Source of the DNA: AP-15 sp963702685
Lineage (GTDB): Bacteria; Pseudomonadota; Alphaproteobacteria; ATCC43930; CGMCC-115725
Assembly (NCBI GenBank): GCA_963702685.1
Contig: CAVPDQ010000001.1
Location: forward strand, 124,001-188,000
Length of the DNA stretch: 64,000 nucleotides
Direction of reading: 5' to 3'
Shown: piece by piece, positions 37,650 through 45,913 of the stretch
Layout of the letters: each line of letters starts with the position of its first letter
Position numbering within the stretch: position 1 is the first letter of the stretch
The notes under the pieces: generated by a model
The model's database searches: none
What the model was told of the DNA's origin: nothing
Seen by the model: the letters and a program-made list of their open reading frames with translations, nothing else
Translations under genes and position numbers: made by a program

Positions 37650-38140
37650 CCTTTGGGCCCGCCCAAGCCGTTGGCGGCAAGAAACCGCGGGTTGGCGAGG
37701 CGCAGCCGCTCGATGGTCATCCGCCACAGGATAGCGCGAGCGGCGTTCGCACGCCGCTCCGAAATCTCGAACGCACCAATGCGCAGATCGCGGGCAAAGC
37801 GGCGCTGCAGCTCGGCCAGACCCTCACCCGCCTCGCGGCGCTCGGCACCCTCTCCCGCATTGCGGGAGAGGGGGGACCCGGCCGGCACGGCCGGGTGGGT
37901 GAGGGTGACGCCGTGGTACAGCCCCTCCAGCTCGCGCCCTAGCGCCTGCGCCGGTCCTGCGTCGGCCGCGGCTTCGCGCGCTGCGATCGCCATGCAATTG
38001 GCGATGAGCCGGGCGTCGAGGCGGCGCTCGGGCGGCAGCAGCGGCAGCAGATCGTCGAGCAGCACGTCGCGGGCGAAGGCGAGGAGCGTGCGGCCTTCGG
38101 GCAGGTCACCCATCGGCCAGGCCCCGCCGGGGTCACGCAT
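37646..38140 (-). CDS. DUF6285 protein interrupted in frame by a palindromic element
   Basis: 164 residues. GRTLLAFARDVLLDDLLPLL, RRLDARLIANCMAIAARE and the C-terminal AELQRRFARDLRIGAFE, then RILW-like helix, are the pattern of DUF6285, helical proteins usually beside acyl-CoA and phosphotransferase genes. Between residues of about 76 and 106 is a stretch, VTLTHPAVPAGSPLSRNAGE and GAERREAGEG, that is not family-like: it is the translation of the palindrome at 37821-37906. The gene overlaps the phosphotransferase by 8 bp and ribB by 4 bp. Function unknown. Confidence 0.7.
   Translation of the reverse strand: MRDPGGAWPMGDLPEGRTLLAFARDVLLDDLLPLLPPERRLDARLIANCMAIAAREAAADAGPAQALGRELEGLYHGVTLTHPAVPAGSPLSRNAGEGAERREAGEGLAELQRRFARDLRIGAFEISERRANAARAILWRMTIERLRLANPRFLAANGLGGPKG
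37821..37906. repeat. Palindromic element inserted in frame within the DUF6285 gene
   Basis: Outer arms CCCTCACCC (37821-37829) and GGGTGAGGG (37897-37905); inner hairpin CCCTCTCCCGC with GCGGGAGAGGG. The same architecture is found between genes at 28659-28817. Here it is read through as about 30 extra residues without a stop. Confidence 0.75.
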
Positions 38141-39188
38141 CGGCCGGCTTTCCGCCGCGGTCGAGCAGCATCAGGATCTCCAGCTCGCATTCGCCGGCAC
38201 GCCTGCCGGTCAGCGCCAAATCGAGGCTGCGCTCGCCGCCCAGCATATGGCGGTCGCTCTGCTGCAGCGCAATAACCGCCCAGCGCACGCTCGCCAGCAC
38301 CTCCCAAAAATGCACGCGCTCAAGGTCGATCCTGCGCCCCGATTCGCTCTCGTAGCCGCGATAGAACGGCGCGCGCCCGGCAATGCCCCCGGCCTCGCGG
38401 TCGAGCCGGGCAAAGCGCCAGCCCTTGCTGCAAAACCAGCCGATATCCTCGTGGCCGTCGCCCCAGCCGGCAAATTCCCAGTCGAGGATGCCGGTCAGCT
38501 CCGCACCGTCGAGCAGGTAGTTGCCGGTGCGGAAATCGTGGTGGCACAACACCGGCCCGGCCGGCGGCGGCATATTGGTTTCGAGCCAGCGGATGCCCCA
38601 CTCCAAGACCGGCCGCGGCATCGCATGCGCGTCGAGATAGGCGCGAAAGACGGCGATCTGCCGTGTCGGCCCGACCTCCTCATCGGGTGCCAGAAAAGCG
38701 AGGTCGGGGCGGGGCGGCCGAATCGCGTGGATCAGCGCGAGCTCGCGGCCGAGCCGGTCGGCGAGCGCCGGCAAGCCCGGGTCGAGCGCCGGGTCGCGGG
38801 TGATGCGATGCGCGGCAGCGGTGCCGGCTGCCCGGCGCATGATGAAAAACGGCTTGCCGAAGATTGCCGGGCCGGCGGCAGCGAAAAGCGGCTCCGGGAC
38901 CGTCACCCCGGCGGCAAAGGCGGCTTTCAGCACGGCGAATTCCTGCAATCGGTCGAGGCTCGACGGCACCCCCGTCGCGCCCGCCGCGCGCAGCACCAGA
39001 GGCTGCTCGCCATCGAGCGAACCGCCGATAAAGCGTGCATCGAGGCCCCAATTCTCCTGGATCGATCCGCCGGCGAGTGGTGCGAACGCGGTTATTTCGA
39101 CCGCTCGCGCCCCGGTTTCCGCAGCCAGAAACCGCGCCAGCGCCGCTTTGCGCTCGTCGTCAGATGGCGGCGACGCCGTGCCCGCCAT
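38133..39188 (-). CDS. APH-type phosphotransferase family protein
   Basis: 351 residues with the aminoglycoside-phosphotransferase/choline-kinase fold. N-lobe: FAPLAGGSIQENWGL and LVLRAAGATG (ATP-binding strand and Lys/Arg position). Catalytic loop VLCHHDFRTGNYLL supplies the HxD and Asn residues, and TGILDWEFAGWGDGHEDIGW supplies the metal-binding Asp. Members next to acyl-CoA dehydrogenases resemble the kinase part of ACAD10/11 and are thought to phosphorylate hydroxyacyl-CoAs; that role here is inference from the acyl-CoA ligase neighbour. It overlaps the SDR gene by 29 bp and DUF6285 by 8 bp. Confidence 0.8.
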   Translation of the reverse strand: MAGTASPPSDDERKAALARFLAAETGARAVEITAFAPLAGGSIQENWGLDARFIGGSLDGEQPLVLRAAGATGVPSSLDRLQEFAVLKAAFAAGVTVPEPLFAAAGPAIFGKPFFIMRRAAGTAAAHRITRDPALDPGLPALADRLGRELALIHAIRPPRPDLAFLAPDEEVGPTRQIAVFRAYLDAHAMPRPVLEWGIRWLETNMPPPAGPVLCHHDFRTGNYLLDGAELTGILDWEFAGWGDGHEDIGWFCSKGWRFARLDREAGGIAGRAPFYRGYESESGRRIDLERVHFWEVLASVRWAVIALQQSDRHMLGGERSLDLALTGRRAGECELEILMLLDRGGKPADA

Positions 39189-39933
39189 CGACCGCGATCA
39201 CCGCACCGGTGATGTAGGCGCCGGCCGGCGACGCCAAGAGCAGCATCGCGCCGTCGAGGTCGTCGGTGCGGCCCACCCGGCCGAGCGGGATGCGGCCGAT
39301 CAGCTTTTTTCCGGGCTCGCTGCGCAAAAAATCATGGGTGAAATCGGTGTCGACATAGCCGGGCGCCAGCGCGTTGACGAGGATGCGGCGGCGCGCCAGC
39401 TCCATCGCGAGCACATGCGTCAAATGAATAAGGCCGGCCTTGGCGCTGCAATAGCTCGGCACATAGGCGATCGTGCGCGTGCCCAGCACCGAGGCGATGT
39501 TGACGATGCGGCCCGGCCGGTCGTGCTCGACGAGGCGGCTGGCGAATTCGCGGGCCATCAGCCACGCACCTTTGAGATTGGTGTCGAGCACGTAATCCCA
39601 CTCCGCCTCGCTATGGTCGAGCGCCGGCTTCGACACGACCACTCCGGCATTGTTGACGAGAAGGTCGAGCGGCCCCAATCCGCGCTCGGCCTCGGCAATT
39701 GCGGCGGCGACGCTTTCCTGGCGGGTCACGTCGAGCGCGATCGACAGGGCAACGCCACCCTCGGCCTCGATTTCGGCGGCGAGCTCGGCGAGCCGGTCGG
39801 TGCGCCGGGCTGCCACCGCCACCTTGGCCCCGGCGCGCGCGAGCAGCAGCGCCAGGTGCTGCCCGATGCCGCTCGACGCCCCGGTGACGAGCGCCACCTG
39901 CCCGGTCAGATCAAAGCTCGGCAATGCGCTCAT
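39160..39933 (-). CDS. SDR family NAD(P)-dependent oxidoreductase
   Basis: 257-residue classical short-chain dehydrogenase. TGASSGIGQHLALLLARAG is the nucleotide motif, NNAGVV follows, catalytic Tyr and Lys are in YVPSYCSAKAGL, and the Ser region is NIASVLG. ALAPGYVDTDFTHDFL and YITGAVIAVDGGHG close the fold. The substrate is probably a hydroxyacyl-CoA or alcohol, given the acyl-CoA ligase 12 bp upstream. Its 3' end overlaps the phosphotransferase gene by 29 bp. Confidence 0.85.
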   Translation of the reverse strand: MSALPSFDLTGQVALVTGASSGIGQHLALLLARAGAKVAVAARRTDRLAELAAEIEAEGGVALSIALDVTRQESVAAAIAEAERGLGPLDLLVNNAGVVVSKPALDHSEAEWDYVLDTNLKGAWLMAREFASRLVEHDRPGRIVNIASVLGTRTIAYVPSYCSAKAGLIHLTHVLAMELARRRILVNALAPGYVDTDFTHDFLRSEPGKKLIGRIPLGRVGRTDDLDGAMLLLASPAGAYITGAVIAVDGGHGVAAI

Positions 39934-39945
39934 CTGGCAATCTGC

Positions 39946-41571
39946 TCACGATCGAAGCTCCTTGGCGCGCTGGCGCAGCTCGAATTTCTGGATTTTCCCG
40001 GTCGAGGTTTTCGGCAGCGGGCCAAACACGACGGTGCGCGGCGCCTTGTAATGGGCGAGGTTGGCGCGGCACCAGGCGATGATTTTCTCGCCGGTGACCG
40101 GGCCCGCCGCGGGGTTCGGAGTGACGAAAGCGCAGGGCGTTTCGCCCCAGAACGGGTCGGGCCGGGCGACAACCGCCGCCTCCAGCACACCGGGATGGCG
40201 ATAGAGCACATCCTCGATTTCGAGCGAGGAGATGTTTTCGCCACCCGAAATGATGATGTCCTTGGCGCGGTCCTTGACCTCGATATAGCCGTCCGGGTGC
40301 TGCACCGCGAGGTCGCCGGTGCGGAACCAGCCCTCGGCAAACGCCGCCTCGGTCGCCGCCGGGTTTTTCAGATAGCCCTTCATCAGCGTGTTGCTGCGCA
40401 GCACGACCTCGCCGAGCGTCGCGGCATCGGCCGGGACATCCTCCATTGTCGCCGGATCGACAACGCGCTGGCGGTCGAGGATGACATGGCCGACCCCTTG
40501 GCGCGCCATCTTGGCGGAGCGGCCGGCGAGCGGCAGAGCGTCCCATTCCTCTTGCCAGGCGCACACCGTGGTCGGCCCATAGCTCTCGGTCAGCCCATAG
40601 AGGTGGGTCACGCGAAACCCCATCCGCTCCATCGCCTCGATCACCGAGGACGGCGGCGCCGCACCCCCGGTCGAGACCTCGACGACATGGTCAAAGCGTC
40701 GCTTTACCGCGTCGGGCGCGTGCGCCAGCAGGTTCAGCACGATCGGCGCGCCGGACATATGCGTGACCCGATGCTCGGCGATCGCGGTAAAGATCGCCGC
40801 CGGCTCGACCCGGCGCAAGCAGACATGGGTCCCGGCAACGGCGGTCACCGCCCAAGGATAGGTCCAGCCGTTGCAATGAAACATCGGCAAGGTCCACAGA
40901 TAGACCGCATGCCGGTCGAGGCCAAAGGTGATCGCGTTCCCCAGAGCGTTCAGAAATGCGCCGCGATGGTGATAGACGACACCCTTTGGATTGCCGGTGG
41001 TGCCCGAGGTGTAGTTGAGCGCGATCGGCGCCCATTCGTCCGTCGGCGCCAACCATTTCGCGGTCGGCTCGCCCTCGGCCAAAAATGCTTCGTATTCGGT
41101 CCCGCCGAGCGTGCGCTCGCCGATCTCGACAAGTGGAAGCTTGCGGCCGAGCTGGTTCAGCGCCGTCTCGACGATCGGCGCGAATTCGCTGTCGGCGATC
41201 AGGAGCTTCGCCTCGCCATGGCCGAGGATAAAGGCGATCCCGCTCGCGTCGAGGCGGTAGTTCAGCGCGTTCAGCACCGCCCCGGCCATCGGCACGCCGT
41301 AATGCGCTTCGAGCAGCGCCGGGACATTGGGCGCCATGACCGCGACCGTGTCGCCCGGCCCGATGCCGCGCCGGCGCAGCGCATCGGCCAGCCGCCGGCA
41401 GCGCGCGCCGAATTCGCGATAGGTGACGCGCAGCGCCCCATCGACGATGGCGAGCTTGTCGGGATAGACCGCGGCGGCGCGCTCCAGAAAGACGAGCGGC
41501 GTCAGCGCCGCCCAGTTCGCAGCGTTCCTGCCGAGATGCGGCGCGTCGTATTGCGTGCCGGAGGATGACAC
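39946..41571 (-). CDS. Acyl-CoA synthetase (AMP-binding, medium/long-chain type)
   Basis: Activates a carboxylic acid to acyl-CoA through an acyl-adenylate. It is 541 residues from GTG 41571, which follows AGAGGA by 6 bp; an ATG at 41598 is an alternative. Motifs: the ATP loop NYTSGTTGNPKGVVYHHRG, a substrate region TLPMFHCNGWTYPWAVTAVA, GLTESYGPTTV, the hinge GWFRTGDLAVQHPDGYIEVK then DRAKDIIISGGENIS, and the catalytic Lys near PKTSTGKIQKFELR. The FHCNGW phrase is typical of the FadD3/alkK-like branch. First gene of a five-gene overlapping operon (ligase, SDR, kinase, DUF6285, ribB). Confidence 0.85.
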   Translation of the reverse strand: MSSSGTQYDAPHLGRNAANWAALTPLVFLERAAAVYPDKLAIVDGALRVTYREFGARCRRLADALRRRGIGPGDTVAVMAPNVPALLEAHYGVPMAGAVLNALNYRLDASGIAFILGHGEAKLLIADSEFAPIVETALNQLGRKLPLVEIGERTLGGTEYEAFLAEGEPTAKWLAPTDEWAPIALNYTSGTTGNPKGVVYHHRGAFLNALGNAITFGLDRHAVYLWTLPMFHCNGWTYPWAVTAVAGTHVCLRRVEPAAIFTAIAEHRVTHMSGAPIVLNLLAHAPDAVKRRFDHVVEVSTGGAAPPSSVIEAMERMGFRVTHLYGLTESYGPTTVCAWQEEWDALPLAGRSAKMARQGVGHVILDRQRVVDPATMEDVPADAATLGEVVLRSNTLMKGYLKNPAATEAAFAEGWFRTGDLAVQHPDGYIEVKDRAKDIIISGGENISSLEIEDVLYRHPGVLEAAVVARPDPFWGETPCAFVTPNPAAGPVTGEKIIAWCRANLAHYKAPRTVVFGPLPKTSTGKIQKFELRQRAKELRS

Positions 41572-41665
41572 GATCGATCCTCTGTCCGCCGACCCCAAGA
41601 GCCCGCATCCTCCCGAGACTGCCCGTCGCGGTCAAGCCGCCATGCCGGAGCACCGCGACGCGATC

Positions 41666-42178
41666 TCAGCGCGGCGCACGCCATTCGAGGACGAGCTGCG
41701 GCGGCTCTTCGGCGACGACGACGAAGCCGAGCTTTTGGTAGAGCCGCTGCGCCGCCCAATTGTGGGAAAACGATCGCAGCCGCGCCGGCAGCCCGAGCCG
41801 CCGCGGCTCGTCGAGCGCTGCGGCCAATAGGGTCGTCCCGAGATCGAGGCCTTGGACCTGCGGCAACAGCGCAAAGTCGACAAAATGGACGCAGTCCTTT
41901 TGAATTTCGCTGACGAGGCGTCCGACCGCCCAGCGATCGAGCTCGACGATGCGGTACCGGGCCGAGGGGAAATTACGGCGGTAGGTCTCGTTCATCGAGC
42001 GGAACTGCACCTGCAGCAGAAACTCCTTGTGGTGCGGCGCCAGCGGCATCAACGCCATCTCGGCCGCCCGGCTGCTCGCGAACAACAGATAAAGAAAGGC
42101 TTCTTCCGCCGGGCCGCCGGCCGCCGGCCGCAACCCGACAGTTCCGTGCGGGGTGGGTATCTTCAGCCCGTCTTGCAC
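41666..42178 (-). CDS. GNAT family N-acetyltransferase
   Basis: About 170 residues from GTG 42178. VGLRPAAGGPAEEAFLYLLF is the first strand-helix unit; the later VDFALLPQVQGLDLGTTLLA corresponds to the acetyl-CoA loop, which normally reads RGxGxG or QGxGxG and here is QGLDLGT; NWAAQRLYQKLGFVVVAEEP is the last helix and strand. Acetyl-CoA binding is therefore likely, the acceptor unknown. It is divergent from the DUF6916 gene (115 bp) and belongs to the tail-collar island. Longer upstream reading is antisense to DUF6916 and is not used. Confidence 0.7.
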   Translation of the reverse strand: MQDGLKIPTPHGTVGLRPAAGGPAEEAFLYLLFASSRAAEMALMPLAPHHKEFLLQVQFRSMNETYRRNFPSARYRIVELDRWAVGRLVSEIQKDCVHFVDFALLPQVQGLDLGTTLLAAALDEPRRLGLPARLRSFSHNWAAQRLYQKLGFVVVAEEPPQLVLEWRAPR

Positions 42179-42293
42179 CAAAGAAATCTCGGGCGGCCGG
42201 TCACCGCCGCTTTGCCGCCGATGGTGCCCCAGCCGATACTGCGCCGATCGGCGATGGCGTTCGGATATCGCCGCGACGAGGTGCATGCCAGCG

Positions 42294-42593
42294 ATGAACA
42301 CAATCGACCGGCTCGCCGCCGACGATTTCGCACCCTTTATCGGCAAAGCGTTTCGCCCCGCCGGCGCCGATCTCGAGCTGATTTTGACGACGGTCGACCG
42401 ATCCACCCATCGTGGCTGGGAGATGGCGCCGCGCCAGCCGTTTTCGTTGCTGCTGCGCGGGCCGCGCGATCGGATATTGCCGGAGGGCCTCTATAGATGG
42501 TCGATCGAAGACGGCCCGGCGTTGCCGCTTTACGTGATCCCGATCCTCACCGCGGCGCGCGATCATCAGGATTACCAAATCGTCTTCGATTGA
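42294..42593 (+). CDS. DUF6916-like protein, 99 residues
   Basis: MNTIDRLAADDFAPFIGKAF and then LELILTTVDRSTH, FSLLLRGPRDRILPEGLYRW and LPLYVIPILTAARDHQDYQI match DUF6916, a small beta-rich family that I know as a frequent neighbour of MdpB-like tail-collar proteins. The beta-rich fold with a central LLLRGP strand is compatible with a structural or binding role. It points toward the three tail-collar genes, converging with the first of them 13 bp away. Confidence 0.65.
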   Translation: MNTIDRLAADDFAPFIGKAFRPAGADLELILTTVDRSTHRGWEMAPRQPFSLLLRGPRDRILPEGLYRWSIEDGPALPLYVIPILTAARDHQDYQIVFD

Positions 42594-42605
42594 CGGGAAG
42601 CGGCC

Positions 42606-43155
42606 TCAATTGCGCGACGGGAAAATTCCTTGGAGCGCGATGCAGTAGCTGATCGTCAGCAGCGGCATCCGGTTTTCGTGCGGCGATCCGCCGCCGGCCG
42701 GGCCGACAGCGCCGGGCGCCATCGCGATCGTCGGCGCGCCGCTGCTGTAGATATTTTCGGCCGGGCTGCCGGGCTCGATGCCGTAGCCGCTGCCCATCAT
42801 GACGCTGCTGCTCGGAAGATTGGTGCCGTTTGCCTGGCCGTTGTTGGTGGCCCGCAAGGCGTGGGTATGGGCGGGGGCCTCATTTGCCACCAGCTGGTGC
42901 GATCTCCTGGCCGCCCGCCGCACCCTGGGGGTAGGGGGACAGCCCCGGCGCCTGGCCGAAGCCCAGCGCGATCCGGCCGCGCAGGTCAGGCAGCTGGAAT
43001 GTGTTCACGCCGTTCCCGCCATAGGTCGTGCCGAGCAGCGAAAACAAAGCGGTGTTCTGAGCGATCGACAGCATTTGGCCGGCGCAAAGCGCCCAGCCGC
43101 GCGGCGCGAAATCGAAGCCGAAGGCCTCGATCATCGACAGATAGGGTTCCGACAT
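42606..43155 (-). CDS. Phage tail-collar domain protein (MdpB-like) 1, frameshift near 42905
   Basis: N-terminus MSEPYLSMIEAFGFDFAPRG and WALCAGQMLSIAQNTALFSL, then LGTTYGGNGVNTFQLPDLRG: the tail-collar (microcystin-dependent protein) domain. The frame moves by one extra base after GGQEIA and resumes HQLVANEAPAHTHALRATNN. The C-terminus PHENRMPLLTISYCIALQGI then FPSRN is characteristic. The repaired length is about 182 residues. Tail-collar domains are beta-stranded trimer-forming modules of phage tail fibres; these stand-alone bacterial forms have no established role. Third in a tandem array of paralogues. Confidence 0.8.
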
Positions 43156-43192
43156 CTTTCCCGTTGCTCCTCGGCCTGGGAACGCCGCCGCT

Positions 43193-43735
43193 TCAACTGC
43201 GCGACGGGAAAATGCCTCGCAGCGCGATGCAAAAGTTCAGCGCAAGGTAGGGTTGCAAATTGTTGTGCGGCGCGCCGCCGCCGCCGGCTGCGCCGAGCGC
43301 AGCCGGCGCCAATGTCGTCGCCGTCCCCGACGCGCTGTAGAGCGCGAGCGCGACCCCTCCGCCGCGCCCGCCGGTCTCTCCTTCGGCCTCGACCGCCCCG
43401 CTCGGCGCGTTTGCGGTGGCGGCCCCGGCGGCAGCGACCAGCGCGTGCGAATGCGAGGGGTAGGTCGAAGAGTTTATCGCCATCGCTTCGTCGCCGCCGA
43501 TGTCGCCGATGGCGTAGCTGGAAAGTCCGGCTTGCTGCCCAACGCCGAGCGGCACCCGGCCGCGCAGGTCGGGCAGCCCAAAGATGCTGGTTCCGTTCCC
43601 GCCGAAATTGGTGCCGAGCAGCGAAAACAGCGCTGTATTCTGCGCGATCGACAGCAATTGCCCTTCGCACAATGCCCAGCCGACCGGTGCGAAATTGCAG
43701 CCGAAGAGGGTGATCTGCCCGAGAAACGGCTCCAT
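43193..43735 (-). CDS. Phage tail-collar domain protein (MdpB-like) 2
   Basis: 180 residues, intact. MEPFLGQITLFGCNFAPVGW, ALCEGQLLSIAQNTALFSLL, GTNFGGNGTSIFGLPDLRGR and VPLGVGQQAG make the conserved N-terminal part; the middle (HSHALVAAAGAATANAPSGA and onward) is variable and Ala/Gly-rich; the C-terminus LQPYLALNFCIALRGIFPSR is conserved. No signal peptide. It lies 37 bp upstream of paralogue 1 and 17 bp downstream of paralogue 3 in the same direction, so all three should be cotranscribed. Confidence 0.85.
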   Translation of the reverse strand: MEPFLGQITLFGCNFAPVGWALCEGQLLSIAQNTALFSLLGTNFGGNGTSIFGLPDLRGRVPLGVGQQAGLSSYAIGDIGGDEAMAINSSTYPSHSHALVAAAGAATANAPSGAVEAEGETGGRGGGVALALYSASGTATTLAPAALGAAGGGGAPHNNLQPYLALNFCIALRGIFPSRS

Positions 43736-43752
43736 TTCGATCGAGCTTTCTC

Positions 43753-44271
43753 TTAGCTTCGCGACGGAAAGATGCCGGTCAATGCGATGATGTAGTTCAA
43801 CGCCAGATAGGGCTGGCGGTTTTCGTGGGCGACGCCGCCTCCGAACGGGGCGATCGAGGTCGGCGCCAGCGCCGTCGGGGAGCCCGAGCCGTAGAGCTTG
43901 ACCGCCGCCCCCGGCGTCCCCAGAGCAAGGCCCGGGCCCGGGTTGGCCGCCGTGACGTCGGCCGCTGCCATCAGCGCATGGCTGTGCGCCGGCGCCTGAG
44001 TAGCGGACAGCGCCACCGTCTCGACGCCTGCCGTTTGCCCTTGGACGTAGCTCGAAAGACCGGGCCCCTGTCCCTGGCCCAGCGCCACCCGCCCGCGCAG
44101 ATCCGGCAAGTCGAAATTATTCACGCCATCGCCGCCGAAATAAGTGCCGAGCAGCGAGAACAACGCTGGATTTTGGGCAATCGGCAGGGCTTGCCCCTGG
44201 CACAATGCCCACCCCACCGGAGCGAAGTCGAAAGCGACGAGGCGGATCGTGCCGAGAAAAAACTCGCTCAT
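43753..44271 (-). CDS. Phage tail-collar domain protein (MdpB-like) 3
   Basis: 172 residues, intact. MSEFFLGTIRLVAFDFAPVG, WALCQGQALPIAQNPALFSL, LGTYFGGDGVNNFDLPDLRG match its neighbours; the histidines APAHSHALMAAADVTAANPG begin the variable section; the end is RQPYLALNYIIALTGIFPSR. Its ATG lies 37 bp after the stop of the PEP-CTERM gene. The three copies differ mostly in the central loop, as expected for parts of a hetero-oligomer or for paralogues with different binding faces. Confidence 0.85.
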   Translation of the reverse strand: MSEFFLGTIRLVAFDFAPVGWALCQGQALPIAQNPALFSLLGTYFGGDGVNNFDLPDLRGRVALGQGQGPGLSSYVQGQTAGVETVALSATQAPAHSHALMAAADVTAANPGPGLALGTPGAAVKLYGSGSPTALAPTSIAPFGGGVAHENRQPYLALNYIIALTGIFPSRS

Positions 44272-44308
44272 GCAGGCGCTTCCCTGCCGTTCGGAGCTGT
44301 GCAGCCGC

Positions 44309-44956
44309 TCAGGTGCGCCGCGCCCGCCTGCGAGCTCCCGCCGCCCACAACCCGGCGAGCCCCGCGCCGAGCAGCGCAATGCTCGCCGGCTCGGGCACCG
44401 CAGGAGGTTTTGTGCTGGCGAAAGACAGATCGAGGATCAGCTTGTCGCCGACGACGGGGTTTTCGCCGACGAGGTTGACGATGATGTCGGTCGGCGTCAA
44501 CAACTCGAGCGGACTGACACCGGCCGGGCGAAAGTCCGCGGCGCTGGCCGGGTCGACGCTGACGCCGGTGATGTCGACGCCTGAGGAAAAGGTGAACGCA
44601 AAGCCGGTGAAGACGTCGGTACAAGGCGACGAACCGCTGCAAAACGGCGCCAATTCGTCGTTGGTGATCGTGATCGTCGTGTCGCCGACGTCGATTGTCG
44701 CATCGTCTGACGCACCCGCGATAAAATGGGCCGGGATGGGGGTCGGCGGAGGCGGGGGATTTGTCGGCCCTGACGGACCTTCAATTTCAAAGGGGGCCGG
44801 GTTTGTGTATGGGGGGCTGGGGACGCTCGTCGCCCCCAGAAAAAACAACGCGGAGACCGTGTTGGTCCCGTTGCCGATCAAGCCCGCCTGCGCCGGCGGG
44901 CCGGCTTGCAGAAGCACGGCCGCCGCAGCGGCGCCGAGAAAAACTCCAAGGTGCAT
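44309..44956 (-). CDS. PEP-CTERM-anchored secreted protein
   Basis: 215 residues. Signal peptide 1-24 (ending AQA). The mature domain is beta-rich: NGTNTVSALFFLGATSVPSP, a Pro-rich linker NPPPPPTPIPA, DDATIDVGDTTITITNDELA, and CSGSSPCTDVFTGFAFTFSS with three cysteines. It ends AVPEPASIALLGAGLAGLWA then RRRARR, a canonical PEP-CTERM signal for exosortase processing. Likely the first gene of the operon with the three tail-collar genes. Its N-terminal domain is not recognised. Confidence 0.8.
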   Translation of the reverse strand: MHLGVFLGAAAAAVLLQAGPPAQAGLIGNGTNTVSALFFLGATSVPSPPYTNPAPFEIEGPSGPTNPPPPPTPIPAHFIAGASDDATIDVGDTTITITNDELAPFCSGSSPCTDVFTGFAFTFSSGVDITGVSVDPASAADFRPAGVSPLELLTPTDIIVNLVGENPVVGDKLILDLSFASTKPPAVPEPASIALLGAGLAGLWAAGARRRARRT

Positions 44957-45163
44957 CTTGGTCCTCCCGAGTGAGCCGCGCGACCGCCGATATTATCAAT
45001 CTGCTTGCGCGACGCACGTATAGACAATTCTCGGGTGATTGTGCAAGTGGCAATGGTTAACCATTGCGGCTGCCGACAAACGCGCTTCCCGTCCCGGCCA
45101 TTCCCCGGCATCCTGCGGCACGCGGTGCTGGCCGCGAGCCCGCAGCGGCGGCAGGAGCCCGTT

Positions 45164-45814
45164 ATGCGTATCGACATCGTCTTCGATGCCGCCTGCCCGT
45201 GGTGCTTTATCGGCAAGCGCCGGCTCGAGCTGGCCTTGGCCCGGCGGCCGGGTCTCGCCGTCACGCGGTCGTGGCATCCCTATCAGCTGAACCCGGGCAT
45301 GCCGCCCGCCGGCATCTCGCGTGCGCTTTACCTGTCGGCCAAATTCGGTGGTGCGCGCGAGGCCGCGCGCAGCTGTGCCGCGGTCGCCGCGACCGGCCGC
45401 AGCGTCGGCATCGAGTTCGCCTTCGAGCGGATCGGGCGGATGCCGAACACCTTGCGCGCCCATCGGCTGATCCGGCTGGCGGCGGCAAAGGGTTGCGCCG
45501 ACCTGATGGTCGAGGCGCTGTTCACCGGCTATTTCCGCGACGGCCTCGATATCGGCGACAGCGATGTTTTGGCCGAGATTGCCGGGCGCGCCGGCCTCGA
45601 TCCCGACGAGGTCCGCGGCTACCTGGCGGGCGAAGAGGGTGTCGAGGCGGTCGGCGCGGCAGAGCGACGGGCGCGCCGGCTCGGCATTCATGCGGTGCCG
45701 TGCTTTATCCTCGAACGCGGCTACGCGATTTCCGGCGCGCAGGAGCCGGAGATGTTTCTGCCGCTGCTCGATGTCGCCGCCGGGCTCGGCAACCCCGCGC
45801 CGCTGCCGCTGTGA
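45164..45814 (+). CDS. DsbA-family oxidoreductase, FrnE-like
   Basis: 216 residues of the 2-hydroxychromene-2-carboxylate isomerase/FrnE branch of the thioredoxin fold. CPWCFIGKRRLE at residues 11-22 holds the CxxC-like motif; the helical insert contains NTLRAHRLIRLAAAKG; GIHAVPCFILERGYAISGAQ gives the cis-Pro. FrnE proteins are cytoplasmic disulfide isomerases or oxidoreductases. ATG 45164 is used since the fold starts there; longer upstream reading lacks homology. It precedes fumarylacetoacetase by 99 bp on the same strand. Confidence 0.85.
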   Translation: MRIDIVFDAACPWCFIGKRRLELALARRPGLAVTRSWHPYQLNPGMPPAGISRALYLSAKFGGAREAARSCAAVAATGRSVGIEFAFERIGRMPNTLRAHRLIRLAAAKGCADLMVEALFTGYFRDGLDIGDSDVLAEIAGRAGLDPDEVRGYLAGEEGVEAVGAAERRARRLGIHAVPCFILERGYAISGAQEPEMFLPLLDVAAGLGNPAPLPL

Positions 45815-45913
45815 GGCGGTCGGGGGCGGCTCAAATCGCACGGCGGGCGGATTGCGGCTCGCTTTCGCGCGCGAAAATGAGGGATGATCGCCGCCGCGGA
45901 ACGGGCGGAGGGA

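Noticed and set aside
36522..39212. An 896-codon plus-strand frame opposite ribB, DUF6285 and the phosphotransferase
   Set aside because: Same antisense artefact; the real genes are on the minus strand.
42606..44271. Prophage remnant
   Set aside because: Only tail-collar domains are present. No integrase, terminase, portal, capsid, baseplate or lysis gene is visible on either side, so a domesticated island is the more economical view.
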